This document shows positions 27,505-36,700 of a stretch of DNA of 64,000 nucleotides, one piece after another. Numbering within the stretch: the first letter of the stretch is position 1; the number at the start of each line of letters is the position of its first letter. The notes beneath the pieces are model-generated. The model made no database searches. It saw only the letters and a list, made by a program, of their open reading frames with translations, and was not told where the DNA came from. Made by a program: the position numbers and the translations under genes. This stretch comes from Geopsychrobacter electrodiphilus DSM 16401 (lineage in GTDB: Bacteria > Desulfobacterota > Desulfuromonadia > Desulfuromonadales > Geopsychrobacteraceae): the NCBI RefSeq assembly GCF_000384395.1, contig NZ_ARWE01000001.1, forward strand, positions 1,824,894 to 1,888,893, in the 5' to 3' direction.

Positions 27505-28020
27505 TTAAGGGATGCGAACAACAGCGTATCCCTGCATCTGGTATCCGACCACCGAGACGAAGCCGTTATCGACCTGATCAATTTCGGGGATGATTGTCTC
27601 ATTGTCTACGCCCATGATCTTCGCCGCGTATTTGCAGACCTCAAGGTGTACGCCATCTTTCTTCATTTCGCGCAGCGTTTGCTGGAATTTTTCAACCTGG
27701 GCCCACTCCGCACTGTTAAACGGATCCCGATTGGTGGACAAAAGCTTTACCACCGGACCGTGAAACACGACGGCGACCTTGGGCGGAACTGGCAGAGCCT
27801 TGACTTCAGGGGCTTGATAGGCGTTTCTTACCGCCCAAAAAACCAGATTTGCAACCTTCGGATTTCCCTGGCTCACCTCAAAAAGAACATCATATTTACC
27901 GACACCCTTTAAAGAGTTATCGTAGCCCGCCGCCCAGGCGGATGAAGAGAGCAGAAGCAGGCAGGCTGTTGCCAGCAGGAGACTGATCATTCGACTGTTC
28001 GTTCTGTTTGTTGCTGACAT
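27505..28020 (-). CDS. Periplasmic DsrE/DsrF-like protein
   Basis: 171 aa. A signal peptide (about residues 10-30, ending AWAAG) precedes a DsrE-like alpha/beta domain: YDVLFEVSQG, KVAVVFHGPVV and a conserved cysteine in VHLEVCKYAAKIMG (about 124). DsrE-family proteins are small sulfur-carrier or regulatory proteins; exported single-cysteine forms are of unknown role, possibly sulfur or thiol handling. AGGAGA lies just upstream of the ATG. It stands alone. Confidence 0.78.
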   Translation of the reverse strand: MSATNRTNSRMISLLLATACLLLLSSSAWAAGYDNSLKGVGKYDVLFEVSQGNPKVANLVFWAVRNAYQAPEVKALPVPPKVAVVFHGPVVKLLSTNRDPFNSAEWAQVEKFQQTLREMKKDGVHLEVCKYAAKIMGVDNETIIPEIDQVDNGFVSVVGYQMQGYAVVRIP

Positions 28021-28340
28021 TGTAGATCTCCTTTCTTTCGTCTAAGAAAATCGCTTTACGCGTAAATCCCGGTAAACTCGCAGGCCTCAGCAGAAAGGCC
28101 GGAAGGATTTCGTTCCAATTTTCAACAGGTTCGTCATTTGTTGAAATTCTTCATTGCGCAACAATAACACTATTGATAACCAATTTAGTAATCTTTGAAT
28201 TTCAGGGAAGCAGAATCAAGCTGGAAAAGCTGATAGGGCAGGTTTAACTCATGGATATTCGATGGTTAGTTTCACACATAGGGGCGTATATGGCTGCCTC
28301 CGTTGTGGTTGACTCCCTGGCAAGATTTCCCGGAGGCAAG
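28021..28340. other. Intergenic stretch with GGCC-rich hairpin
   Basis: No gene seen. Upstream of the DsrE-like gene (minus strand) is a small GGCCT...AGGCC hairpin near 28081-28100. It recalls part of a cyclic-di-GMP riboswitch (GEMM) but lacks the conserved core, so no riboswitch is called. The remaining AT-rich part should hold the promoter. Confidence 0.3.
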
Positions 28341-29645
28341 TTATCTTGTCTCCTGTCTGGAGGGATTAAGTTTCCGCCCCGTAACCAGGCGGAAGCCGAG
28401 CTCGATGAAGAAAGCCAGCCCCAGCATGCCGCCCAGAATCATGACCCGCGCCGGGTGATGGGCCAGGGTCTGCCAGAGGAGGGCGCCCAGGGCCCCCAGA
28501 CAGAGGGTCACTCCGGCCAGGGAGATCCAGCGCCGGCTCGAGGTGCGCTCGGCCAGGCGGACGTTGGCTCCATTGACCGCAGCGAAAATCAGCAGAAACC
28601 CGGCGCTCCCCATGGTCGACAGGTTCGAGATGTCGAAGAGGTTAGCAATCAGCAGGGTCCCGCCAGCCGTGATCAGCAATCCCTCCAGCGGTTCATTCCA
28701 GATCTTTCGACTGAGCTCTTTGGGAAGTTCTCCGTCCTTGGCGATGGTGTAACTGAGCCGCGCAGCGCCATAGATCGTGGCATTGATAGCCGAGGCGGTT
28801 GACAGCAGGGCCGCGACGGTAATAAGAAGAAACCCGGCCTGACCAAGAAACGGTTTTGCCGCCACCGCCAGCGCATAATCCTTGGCGGCAACGATGCCTT
28901 CGACGGGGAGGTTGCCGACGGCGACGGCGGCGATCAAAACATAGAGAACCAGGACAAAACCGACGGCGGTAAAGAAAGCCCGGGGGAGGACTCTGGCCGG
29001 TTCGCGGACATCTTCGGCGGCGTTGGCGATCAGTTCGAACCCCTCGTAGGCGAGGAAGATAATCATGCCGCCGGTGACCAGATCAAGGGCCGGGCTCCAG
29101 GCGGCAGGAGCCAGCCGGGAGGGATCGATCCCCGGAATACCGAGGGCGATAAAGAGCAGGAGGATGCTCAGCTTGATCCCGACGATCCAGTCTTCGGCCT
29201 CACCGATGAGGTCGGCGCTGAGGAGGTTCAGGCCGGTAACGACGAGGACGATGGCGGTGATGAGGAAATGCTTGCCGAACAGGTGCCAGGCTTCGGGAAA
29301 GAAGTTCGCTCCGTAACTGCCGAAGGCGAAGGCGTAAAGGGAGAGCATGACGATATAGCTGATCCAGAGGAGGATGTTGAGGGTTCCGGTGAAGAGGCTG
29401 GGGCCGAAGGCTCGGTCGAGAAAGGTCACCGTCCCGCCCTTGCTCGGATACTGCACCGCCAGTTTCGTATAGGAATAAGCGGTGACCAGGGCCACCACCC
29501 CTGCGATGGCAAAGGCCAGGGGCGCTCCGCCCCGTGCCTGCTGAACCGAAAGGCCGAGGACGGCAAAGATACCGCCTCCGACCATGCCGCCGATACCGAT
29601 GGCGGTCGCTTCGAAAAACCCGATTTTCCCGTCTTTTTTCGCCAT
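28341..29645 (-). CDS. APC family amino-acid permease
   Basis: 434 aa with about 12 hydrophobic segments. The N-terminus ATAIGIGGMVGGGIFAVLG is the helix-1 motif of the amino acid-polyamine-organocation superfamily; SKGGTVTFLDRAFG and FLAYEGFELIANAAEDVREP are further hallmarks. It would import an amino acid or amine with H+; the substrate cannot be told. A weak ribosome site only. A tail fragment of a related gene lies at 23567 and a fragment of a different permease at 39395. Confidence 0.85.
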   Translation of the reverse strand: MAKKDGKIGFFEATAIGIGGMVGGGIFAVLGLSVQQARGGAPLAFAIAGVVALVTAYSYTKLAVQYPSKGGTVTFLDRAFGPSLFTGTLNILLWISYIVMLSLYAFAFGSYGANFFPEAWHLFGKHFLITAIVLVVTGLNLLSADLIGEAEDWIVGIKLSILLLFIALGIPGIDPSRLAPAAWSPALDLVTGGMIIFLAYEGFELIANAAEDVREPARVLPRAFFTAVGFVLVLYVLIAAVAVGNLPVEGIVAAKDYALAVAAKPFLGQAGFLLITVAALLSTASAINATIYGAARLSYTIAKDGELPKELSRKIWNEPLEGLLITAGGTLLIANLFDISNLSTMGSAGFLLIFAAVNGANVRLAERTSSRRWISLAGVTLCLGALGALLWQTLAHHPARVMILGGMLGLAFFIELGFRLVTGRKLNPSRQETR

Positions 29646-30255
29646 GATCTGTTTATTGGTTCCGTTTCTTTTTTAAGGGATGAAACTCGGCTGGCCACCT
29701 GGGCGAAGGGATGAGTATCTGCATCTACAGGTTTCCACCAGTAATTATAAATTAAAAGATAAAGCTGCCCTTCATCCCTGACTATTGTTTGTCCCGAGTA
29801 TGAGGACGATTTTCGTGAGCCCTTGCGCCTGGTCAGGTTCGTATAAGATAGCAGAATATTCATCTTCATGATCAGGGGCGATCATGGTCAGAGATGGCGT
29901 GAACGTAGGGTGGAGAGGTCGCTCCCGCCAAATATGCCGCTTCCGTTAAATACGATGGGTTTAGCGATCGGATCTCGAACACAATAAAACCACCAGTTTA
30001 ACTTTCTTTTCAATCATTAAAGGTAATTACCGCATCAAGTCGAGGCTGACTCCTCTGGCATGCTGGTTGCAAAATTACATTAACAGAAGAATTTTTTTAT
30101 CAAAGTAGCGATGTCTGGAGCGCTATTGGTCGTCATTCTTTTTCTCCTCGGGTTCTGTCTGGCAGCGATTCCAGATGGCCTGCAATACGCCTGTATATGC
30201 AGGACGGTGAATGCGCCCTGGAAATTTACAAATAAACGATTAAGGGAACTCGTCC
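29646..30255. other. 610-bp intergenic region with sigma-54 promoter
   Basis: No convincing gene. A short 57-codon frame (30111-30284) lacks a ribosome site and overlaps the kinase start, so it is not called. There is a small ATGATC-aggggc-GATCAT hairpin near 29869. The right part carries the sigma-54-type promoter listed separately; the left part should hold the permease promoter. Confidence 0.4.
30056..30071 (+). promoter_or_regulatory. Sigma-54 (RpoN) type promoter
   Basis: TGGCATG-ctgg-TTGCA keeps the GG and GC doublets ten bases apart, as required for sigma-54, and matches the -24/-12 consensus TGGCACG-N4-TTGCA at all but one base. Transcription would begin near 30083, 170 bp ahead of the UbiB-like gene and possibly through the two cyclic-di-GMP genes. 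An enhancer-binding activator would be needed. Confidence 0.55.
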
Positions 30256-31890
30256 ATGTCCGTATCGATCAACCCGGTTAAAAGTAGCTTCTTTCGCGCA
30301 GCGCCGCGACTGTTACAAATTTTGCGGGTCCTCGCTCGCCATAAATTTTTGGGGGCTCTGCGCGGCAAAGGCCATTGGCCATCGCCAAAAGAGGTTCGTG
30401 AGACTTTTGAGGAATTGGGACTGACCTTCCTGAAGTTAGGACAGGTTCTCGCTATGCGGCGCGACTTGCTGCCAGGCGCCTACATCGATGAGTTGGAACT
30501 GTTGCACGACCAGTTGCCGGCGATGGACTTTGCGGCGGAGCGTTCTACGATCGAAAATGAACTGGGTGACCCGTTGATGCTGATATTCGCCTCCTTCAAC
30601 GAAACCCCCATCGCAGCCGCCACCATCGCTCAAGTACATGAGGCGACCTTGCACGATGGACGTCGCGTCGCTGTCAAAGTGCAGCGACCCGACCTTGAAG
30701 AGATGATCTCCACCGATATTACGGCAATGACCTACCTGGTCAAGCTGTTCGAAGGGCTGTTTCCCCGTTTGCGTGGTCTCGATCTGCCGGTTCTGGTGAG
30801 TGAATTCGCAAAAAGTCTGACCAAAGAAACCGATTTTTATCACGAAGCACGCTCCATCATCCTCTTTCGTACCGCACTGGCGGATCTCCCCGACCTTTGG
30901 ATTCCCGATGTTCTGGCCGAGTTTTCAAGCGAAAGCGTCCTGACAATGGAGTTTTCGACCGGTGAACGGATCGATCTTTACGCCAAACAGCACCCGGAAG
31001 CGATGCCGAAAGCGATCAAGACCCTGGTCAGACTGACACTGCAAACCATCTTTGAAGAAGGTTTGTTTCATGCCGATCCGCATCCCGGCAATGTTCTGGT
31101 CCTGCCCGACGGACGCCTCTCCCTGCTCGATTTCGGCATGACGGGTGAGCTTGACGAAGCGATGCGCGAATCACTGACGCACCTCCTCGGCGCGGTGGTC
31201 AAGGGGGACGCACGGGGTGCTACCGACGCCTATCTCGAAATGGCACCGCAAGGGAGTGAAAAGGTCAATCGTGCAGCGCTGCTGCTGGACATCAAAGCCG
31301 TACTTTATGACATTCATAGAAACGATCTGGCAAACGTTTCCATCGGAAAATCCTTCGATTCCCTGTTGCGTGCCGGCAGTCGACACGGAGTCCACAACCC
31401 TGGGGAATTTTTCCTCCTGACGCGGACCTTCGTCATCCTCGAGTCAATGATCCGACAACTCGACCCGGAACATGACTATCTTGGTGCCTTTCGTGAAGAG
31501 ATCACACGCCTGACCAAGCAGCACTTTTCTGTGGAGCGGATGAAGGAAAAGACCGGCAAACTGGGACACGAAATGGACCGCCTGGCCAGTGACGGTCCCG
31601 GCGATTTGCGTCAAATTCTGCGTCGTCTGGCCGAAGGCAATCTCGGCCGGGTTCAGGCCCCGGCGGTAGAGGCGCTGGGAGGGCGAATCACGCGTAATCT
31701 CGAGAGACTGACCACTGCCATCGCCGCGGCGGCCCTGGTAATCGGCGGTGCCTTGCTGGTAGAGGGCCGCTTGGGTGGCTGGTACCATGTTTTAGGCGAG
31801 GTCATGGTTGTCAGCGGAATTACAGCTATGGTTATCGTTTTTGTCGGTATTCTGCGCGGCGATCAAGGCCGTGGTCGGGGTCGGCGCTGA
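30256..31890 (+). CDS. ABC1/UbiB/AarF atypical kinase family protein
   Basis: 544 aa. Family motifs in order: KxGQ as FLKLGQVLAMRRDLLP (about residues 57-72), the Ala-rich loop AAATIAQVHEA (about 116-126), the VAIK-like lysine in VAVKVQRP (about 136-143), HADPHPGN (about 274-281) and LLDFGMTG (about 291-298). Two hydrophobic C-terminal segments (about 488-540) anchor it in the membrane. UbiB proteins are ATPases that support ubiquinone or menaquinone biosynthesis; in anaerobes the role is less clear. A sigma-54-type promoter lies about 185 bp upstream. Confidence 0.88.
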   Translation: MSVSINPVKSSFFRAAPRLLQILRVLARHKFLGALRGKGHWPSPKEVRETFEELGLTFLKLGQVLAMRRDLLPGAYIDELELLHDQLPAMDFAAERSTIENELGDPLMLIFASFNETPIAAATIAQVHEATLHDGRRVAVKVQRPDLEEMISTDITAMTYLVKLFEGLFPRLRGLDLPVLVSEFAKSLTKETDFYHEARSIILFRTALADLPDLWIPDVLAEFSSESVLTMEFSTGERIDLYAKQHPEAMPKAIKTLVRLTLQTIFEEGLFHADPHPGNVLVLPDGRLSLLDFGMTGELDEAMRESLTHLLGAVVKGDARGATDAYLEMAPQGSEKVNRAALLLDIKAVLYDIHRNDLANVSIGKSFDSLLRAGSRHGVHNPGEFFLLTRTFVILESMIRQLDPEHDYLGAFREEITRLTKQHFSVERMKEKTGKLGHEMDRLASDGPGDLRQILRRLAEGNLGRVQAPAVEALGGRITRNLERLTTAIAAAALVIGGALLVEGRLGGWYHVLGEVMVVSGITAMVIVFVGILRGDQGRGRGRR

Positions 31891-31948
31891 GTCCCGCCCT
31901 GAAGGTCATGGCTACCCGGACAAAAATCAGCTGGAAAGATGGTTGGAT

Positions 31949-34543
31949 ATGAAAAATGATCTCAACACCAGAAAAAGATTATTAGCCCAGCTCAAAAAAC
32001 TGCACCTCCCGGCGTCAAAGTCAGTGAATTCTGAAACGACAGGCTTATCCACAGAACGTTCCGAAGATGATTTGCAGAGTCTCGTTCATTCTCTGGAAGT
32101 TCACCAGATAGAATTGGAGATGCAGAATGAAGAGCTGCAACGAGTCCAGGCGGAGCTGGCGTTGTCGCGGGATAAGTATGCTGAACTTTATGACTTTGCC
32201 CCAAGCGGCTATTTTACTTTTAATGCGCAGGGGCTGATACTCGAGGTTAACCCTTCCGGCGCGAAACTATTGAGAAAAAGCCGTCGACAACTGATCGATA
32301 AACCATTTTCCCGTTTTATTGCTGACGAGGAGGGGAGGGCAATTTTCCCCAAGCATCTTAAAAGTGTATTGCAAAGACAGGGTATGCAGAGATGTGAAAT
32401 AAGCATCAAAGGGAAGGATGGCAACTTCATCCATGGCCAGCTCGAGAGCGTCAGGTTCAACAAGACCAAGAGTCAGGACGATTTCATCCTTTCTTCAATT
32501 GTTGACGACACGGTTGGAAAACATTTGGAAAGTGAAATTCAGAATGCCCTGGAATATGCCGAAAACATCGTTGAGACCGTACGCGAGCCGATGGTGGTGC
32601 TTAATTCGGAGCTGAAAATCCTCACCGCAAATCACAGCTTCTACGAAACGTTCAAGGTCACACCCGAAAAAACCATCAACCATTTCATTTATGACGTCGG
32701 CAACCGGCAATGGGACATCCCCCGGCTGAGAGTTCTTATTGAGGAAATTCTCCCTCAGGACACGGTGATCAATGGTTATGAGGTCGAGCATGATTTCCCT
32801 GATATCGGCCGCAAGACGATCCTGCTCAACGCCCGCCAGATCTTTCGCGAAGAGATCGGCTCACGCATCATCCTGCTGGCTATGGAGGATATCACCGCGC
32901 GCAAGCAGCTGGAGCTGGGAATTCAGGCGGCCCGGGAATATGCCGAAAATATCGTTGAGACCGTACGCGAGCCGATGGTGGTGCTTAATTCGGAGCTGAA
33001 AATCCTCACCGCCAACCACAGCTTCTACGAAACGTTCAAGGTCACACCCGAAAAAACCATCAACCATTTCATTTATGACGTCGGCAACCGGCAATGGGAC
33101 ATCCCCCGGCTGAGAGTTCTTATTGAGGAAATTCTCCCTCAGGACACGGTGATCAATGGTTATGAGGTCGAGCATGATTTCCCCGGCGTCGGGCGGAAAA
33201 CCATGCTCCTCAACGCCCGCCAGATTTTTCGTGAAGAGATCGGCTCACGCATCATCTTGCTGGCTATGGAGGATATCACCGCGCGCAAGCAGCTGGAGCT
33301 GGGAATTCAGGCGGCCCGGGAATATGCCGAGAACATCGTTGAGACCGTACGCGAGCCGATGGTGGTGCTTAATTCCGAGCTGAAAATCCTCACCGCCAAC
33401 CACAGCTTCTACGAAACCTTCGAGGTCACACCTGAAAAAACCATCAACCAGTTCATCTATGACGTCGGTAACCGGCAGTGGGACATCCCGCTGTTGCGGG
33501 TTCTCATTGAGGAAATTCTTCCTCAGGACACGGTAATCAATGGTTATGAGGTCGAGCATGATTTCCCTGATATCGGCCGCAAGACGATTCTGCTCAACGC
33601 CCGCCAGATTTTTCGCGAAGAGATCGGCTCACACATTATCCTGCTGGCCATGGAAGACATTACCGAGCGCAAACTGGCCGAGGAGCGGATCAGTGAAGTC
33701 AACCGACAGCAGCAGGCCATCCTCGATAATATCCCCAATATCGCCTGGCTTAAAGACAGAAAAGGGCGGTATGTCGCCGTCAATGAACCCTTCAGCAAAG
33801 CCTTCGAGGTGGCGCCGCAAGATCTTATCGGGAAGGACGACTTTGATATTTTTCCCAATGAACTGGCCATTAAATATGAAAATGAGTTCAAGCAGGTTAC
33901 AAAAAATGGCAAGCGGACGACCTTTGCAGAGACAATTTTAGATCTAAAAGGGATGGCGCAGCACGTAGAGAAGGTCAATACGCCCATTTTCAATGCAGTT
34001 GGCAGGGTGATCGGGATCATAGGCATTGTTTATGACGTGACAAATAGTAAACAAATCGAAGTATCGCTTCGTTACGACAGCACCCATGATGTATTGACAG
34101 GTCTCTATAATCGCGCCTTTTTTGATGAAGAGCTACAGCGGCTCTCCATAGGCCGGAAGTTTCCTGTTTGCATCGTCATGACGGATGTCAATGGCCTGAA
34201 AACCATCAACGATACACTGGGACATAGCGCGGGGGATAAACTGATCCGCACGGCAGCCAGGATCATCCTGGAAGGTTTTCGAACCGATGATATCGTTGCT
34301 CGTATCGGCGGTGATGAATTTGCTGTCCTTCTCCCGGGAACAGAGAGCAAGGTTGCTGAAGAAGCCGTTAAAAGGATCCGGCTAAGCCCTGAAATGAGCA
34401 GGGGCCAGGTGGGGATTGCTTTCGGGATCGCTTGTGCGGAGAACACAGATCAGCTCGCGGCTGCTTTAAAACAGAGTGACGAGAGGATGTATCTGGATAA
34501 ATCCAGTCAAAAAAAATTACAGGACAGAGGTACAGGAAAATGA
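31949..34543 (+). CDS. Multi-PAS diguanylate cyclase (GGDEF)
   Basis: 864 aa from ATG at 31949; the frame is open further upstream but that part overlaps the kinase gene. Order: N-terminal coiled coil, PAS (about residues 75-190), three almost identical PAS copies of 128 residues (about 203-585), another PAS (about 590-705) and a GGDEF domain (about 715-860). The cyclase site is intact: DVLTGLYNRAFFDEE, DVNGLKTINDTLGH and RIGGDEFAVLLP. No membrane segment, so a cytoplasmic sensor that makes cyclic-di-GMP. There is no RxxD inhibition site just before GGDEF. The stop overlaps the next start by four bases (ATGA). Confidence 0.88.
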   Translation: MKNDLNTRKRLLAQLKKLHLPASKSVNSETTGLSTERSEDDLQSLVHSLEVHQIELEMQNEELQRVQAELALSRDKYAELYDFAPSGYFTFNAQGLILEVNPSGAKLLRKSRRQLIDKPFSRFIADEEGRAIFPKHLKSVLQRQGMQRCEISIKGKDGNFIHGQLESVRFNKTKSQDDFILSSIVDDTVGKHLESEIQNALEYAENIVETVREPMVVLNSELKILTANHSFYETFKVTPEKTINHFIYDVGNRQWDIPRLRVLIEEILPQDTVINGYEVEHDFPDIGRKTILLNARQIFREEIGSRIILLAMEDITARKQLELGIQAAREYAENIVETVREPMVVLNSELKILTANHSFYETFKVTPEKTINHFIYDVGNRQWDIPRLRVLIEEILPQDTVINGYEVEHDFPGVGRKTMLLNARQIFREEIGSRIILLAMEDITARKQLELGIQAAREYAENIVETVREPMVVLNSELKILTANHSFYETFEVTPEKTINQFIYDVGNRQWDIPLLRVLIEEILPQDTVINGYEVEHDFPDIGRKTILLNARQIFREEIGSHIILLAMEDITERKLAEERISEVNRQQQAILDNIPNIAWLKDRKGRYVAVNEPFSKAFEVAPQDLIGKDDFDIFPNELAIKYENEFKQVTKNGKRTTFAETILDLKGMAQHVEKVNTPIFNAVGRVIGIIGIVYDVTNSKQIEVSLRYDSTHDVLTGLYNRAFFDEELQRLSIGRKFPVCIVMTDVNGLKTINDTLGHSAGDKLIRTAARIILEGFRTDDIVARIGGDEFAVLLPGTESKVAEEAVKRIRLSPEMSRGQVGIAFGIACAENTDQLAAALKQSDERMYLDKSSQKKLQDRGTGK
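32557..33675 (+). repeat. Triple 384-bp in-frame PAS repeat
   Basis: The block starting TGCCGAAAAYATCGTTGAGA recurs at 32557, 32941 and 33325, exactly 384 bp (128 codons) apart. Copies 1 and 2 are nearly the same at the DNA level, including silent positions, and copy 3 differs at scattered sites. This points to recent duplication within the gene. Confidence 0.9.
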
Positions 34544-36513
34544 TCACCATTCCTATTCATGAAACCAGCAAGTCCGCAACCGGGAATTCTCATGCAGCGC
34601 TGGAGAAAGCCCTGAGAAACTCGGAGCTTCGCTATCGCAAACTCTTCGAAACTTCTCAGGACGGTATTTTAATTTTAAATGCCGGGACCGGCTTAATAAC
34701 TGATGTCAGTTCTTCTCTACTCGACATGCTGGGGTATGCGCGTGAAGAATTGGTGAAGATGAAAATCGATGAGGTCGGTGCCTTCGATGATTTCGAGACC
34801 AGGAGAGATCCCCTCCCTGAATTGGAAAAAAATGGGCCTGTTCAATATAAGAATTTGAAACTCAGAACCAAAACCAGGCATCTGGTGCAGGTCGATTTTG
34901 TGTGTAATGCATTTCAGGTCAACGATGAAATGATCCTCCAGTGCAACATCCGTGATATCAGTGAGCGGATGGCAAAGGAGGCCGCCGTTCAGGCCAGAGA
35001 GAATACCCGTTTGTCGTTGGTGGAAAATCAGGAGGCGCATGGGCTGTTGATTGAAAAACTGCCCGTTGGTGTCATTGTCCATGCTGCCGATACCCGGGTG
35101 GTAAGCTGCAACCCTGAAGCTTCGCAACTGCTGGGCGTCCCTGCAGTTCAGGTGCTCGGAAAAAAAGATAACGACCCCGATTGGAATTTTATTCGCCCAG
35201 ACGGGACCAGATTGCCGGTTGACGAGTCTCCTTGTAATCAGGTAATCGCCACCCGTCAGGTGTTGAAAAATTATATTATGGGGATTGACGGCGGAAACAG
35301 CGGGGGAAGTAAGTGTTTATTGGTGAATGCCTACCCCGAAGTTGATAACAATAATATTCTGCGACAAGTCGTAGTTATCTTAACCGATATCAGTGATTTC
35401 AAGAATGCTGAAGAAAAAATTCGCCGGCATGTCGAGCATCTGACGGCCCTGGTAGAAATTGACCGCGCCATCAATTACAGTTTCGACCTGAATCTCAGCC
35501 TGACCACACTCCTCACCCATGTCCTTGTTCAGCTGAAGGTTGACGCCGCCGACGTCCTGTTGTTCAACCCTCAGTCCCAGATGTTCGAATATGTGGCCGG
35601 GCGCGGTTTTCACACTAAAGCTATTGAACAGGCGAAACAGGCTCTGGGTCAGGGTTATGCCGGTCGCGCAGCAAAAGAGCGATGCGTCGTGCACATCCCC
35701 GACCTCGCAATGGAGAATGACACCTTTTTGCGCAAGGATGTGTTGGCGACGGAGAATTTTGTCGGCTACCACGGTGTGCCGTTGATCGCTAAGGGAAAGG
35801 TTCTGGGCGTGCTGGAGATATTCCATCGCACCCGCCTGGAGCGTGATGATGAATGGCTCTATTTCCTCAAGGCCATGGCCGCCCAAGCCGCGATAGCCAT
35901 TGATAATGTTTCCCTGTTCGACAATCTGCAACGCTCCAACACCGAACTTTTCAAGGCCTATGACGCCACCATCGAAGGCTGGTCGCGGGCCCTGGAACTG
36001 CGTGATGATGAGACAGAAGGGCATTCGCAACGGGTTGCGTTGTTGACGGTGAAGCTGGCGCGTCTGTTCGGGCTGAACGATGAAGAACTGGTGCAGGTCC
36101 GTTGGGGATCATTGCTGCATGACATTGGGAAAATGGGTATTTCGGATGAAATTCTGCAAAAACACGAGTCCCTGACTACAGCAGAATGGGTAGAAATGAA
36201 AAAACACACCATTTTTGCCTACGAGATGCTTTCACCTATTCTTTATCTGCGCGCGGCACTTGATATCCCCTACGCTCATCATGAAAAGTGGGATGGTTCC
36301 GGCTATCCTCTCGGGTTGAAAGGGGAGCAGATCCCGCTTGTGGCCCGAATCTTTGCTGTCGTTGACGTCTGGGCGGCACTGAGATCAGACCGTCGCTATC
36401 GTTCATCCTGGTCTGTAGAAAAGGTGCGCAAACATATTCAATCGCTGGCAGGAACACACTTTGATCCGCAGGTTGTAAAACTGTGCCTGGATTCGAACAT
36501 TCTTGTGGACTGA
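34540..36513 (+). CDS. PAS-PAS-GAF-HD-GYP cyclic-di-GMP phosphodiesterase
   Basis: 657 aa. Two PAS domains (about residues 25-140 and 165-290), a GAF domain (about 310-455) and a C-terminal HD-GYP domain (about 480-650). The HD-GYP metal and signature residues are present: GHSQRVA, LHDIGKMGI, HHEKWDGSGYPLGLKGEQIP, and RIFAVVDVWAAL. It would break down cyclic-di-GMP to pGpG or GMP. The start overlaps the stop of the upstream cyclase gene (ATGA), so a maker and a breaker of the same messenger are translated together, each with its own sensors. Confidence 0.88.
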   Translation: MITIPIHETSKSATGNSHAALEKALRNSELRYRKLFETSQDGILILNAGTGLITDVSSSLLDMLGYAREELVKMKIDEVGAFDDFETRRDPLPELEKNGPVQYKNLKLRTKTRHLVQVDFVCNAFQVNDEMILQCNIRDISERMAKEAAVQARENTRLSLVENQEAHGLLIEKLPVGVIVHAADTRVVSCNPEASQLLGVPAVQVLGKKDNDPDWNFIRPDGTRLPVDESPCNQVIATRQVLKNYIMGIDGGNSGGSKCLLVNAYPEVDNNNILRQVVVILTDISDFKNAEEKIRRHVEHLTALVEIDRAINYSFDLNLSLTTLLTHVLVQLKVDAADVLLFNPQSQMFEYVAGRGFHTKAIEQAKQALGQGYAGRAAKERCVVHIPDLAMENDTFLRKDVLATENFVGYHGVPLIAKGKVLGVLEIFHRTRLERDDEWLYFLKAMAAQAAIAIDNVSLFDNLQRSNTELFKAYDATIEGWSRALELRDDETEGHSQRVALLTVKLARLFGLNDEELVQVRWGSLLHDIGKMGISDEILQKHESLTTAEWVEMKKHTIFAYEMLSPILYLRAALDIPYAHHEKWDGSGYPLGLKGEQIPLVARIFAVVDVWAALRSDRRYRSSWSVEKVRKHIQSLAGTHFDPQVVKLCLDSNILVD

Positions 36514-36700
36514 AACAGGGAAGGGAAATCTCGGCGGCTATTGAAGGTCTGGAAACCATGGGACTGGCGCTGATCTCATCCGAGTCGATTCGCGCGGAGT
36601 TAATCACCGCAGGGTTCATCCGATTTATATGGCAGGGTAGCGGAAAGAGATTCAAAAGATTCCAGCCCGTTGCTTTGTCCCTCGTGCGAAGATTTGTTTT

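Noticed and set aside
28060-28140. Possible cyclic-di-GMP (GEMM) riboswitch before the DsrE-like gene
   Set aside because: CCGGCC and GGCC words are present, but the conserved core, tetraloop and receptor are missing.
30111-30284. 57-codon frame with a hydrophobic start
   Set aside because: No ribosome site, and it overlaps the start of the UbiB-like gene; could only be accepted with expression evidence.
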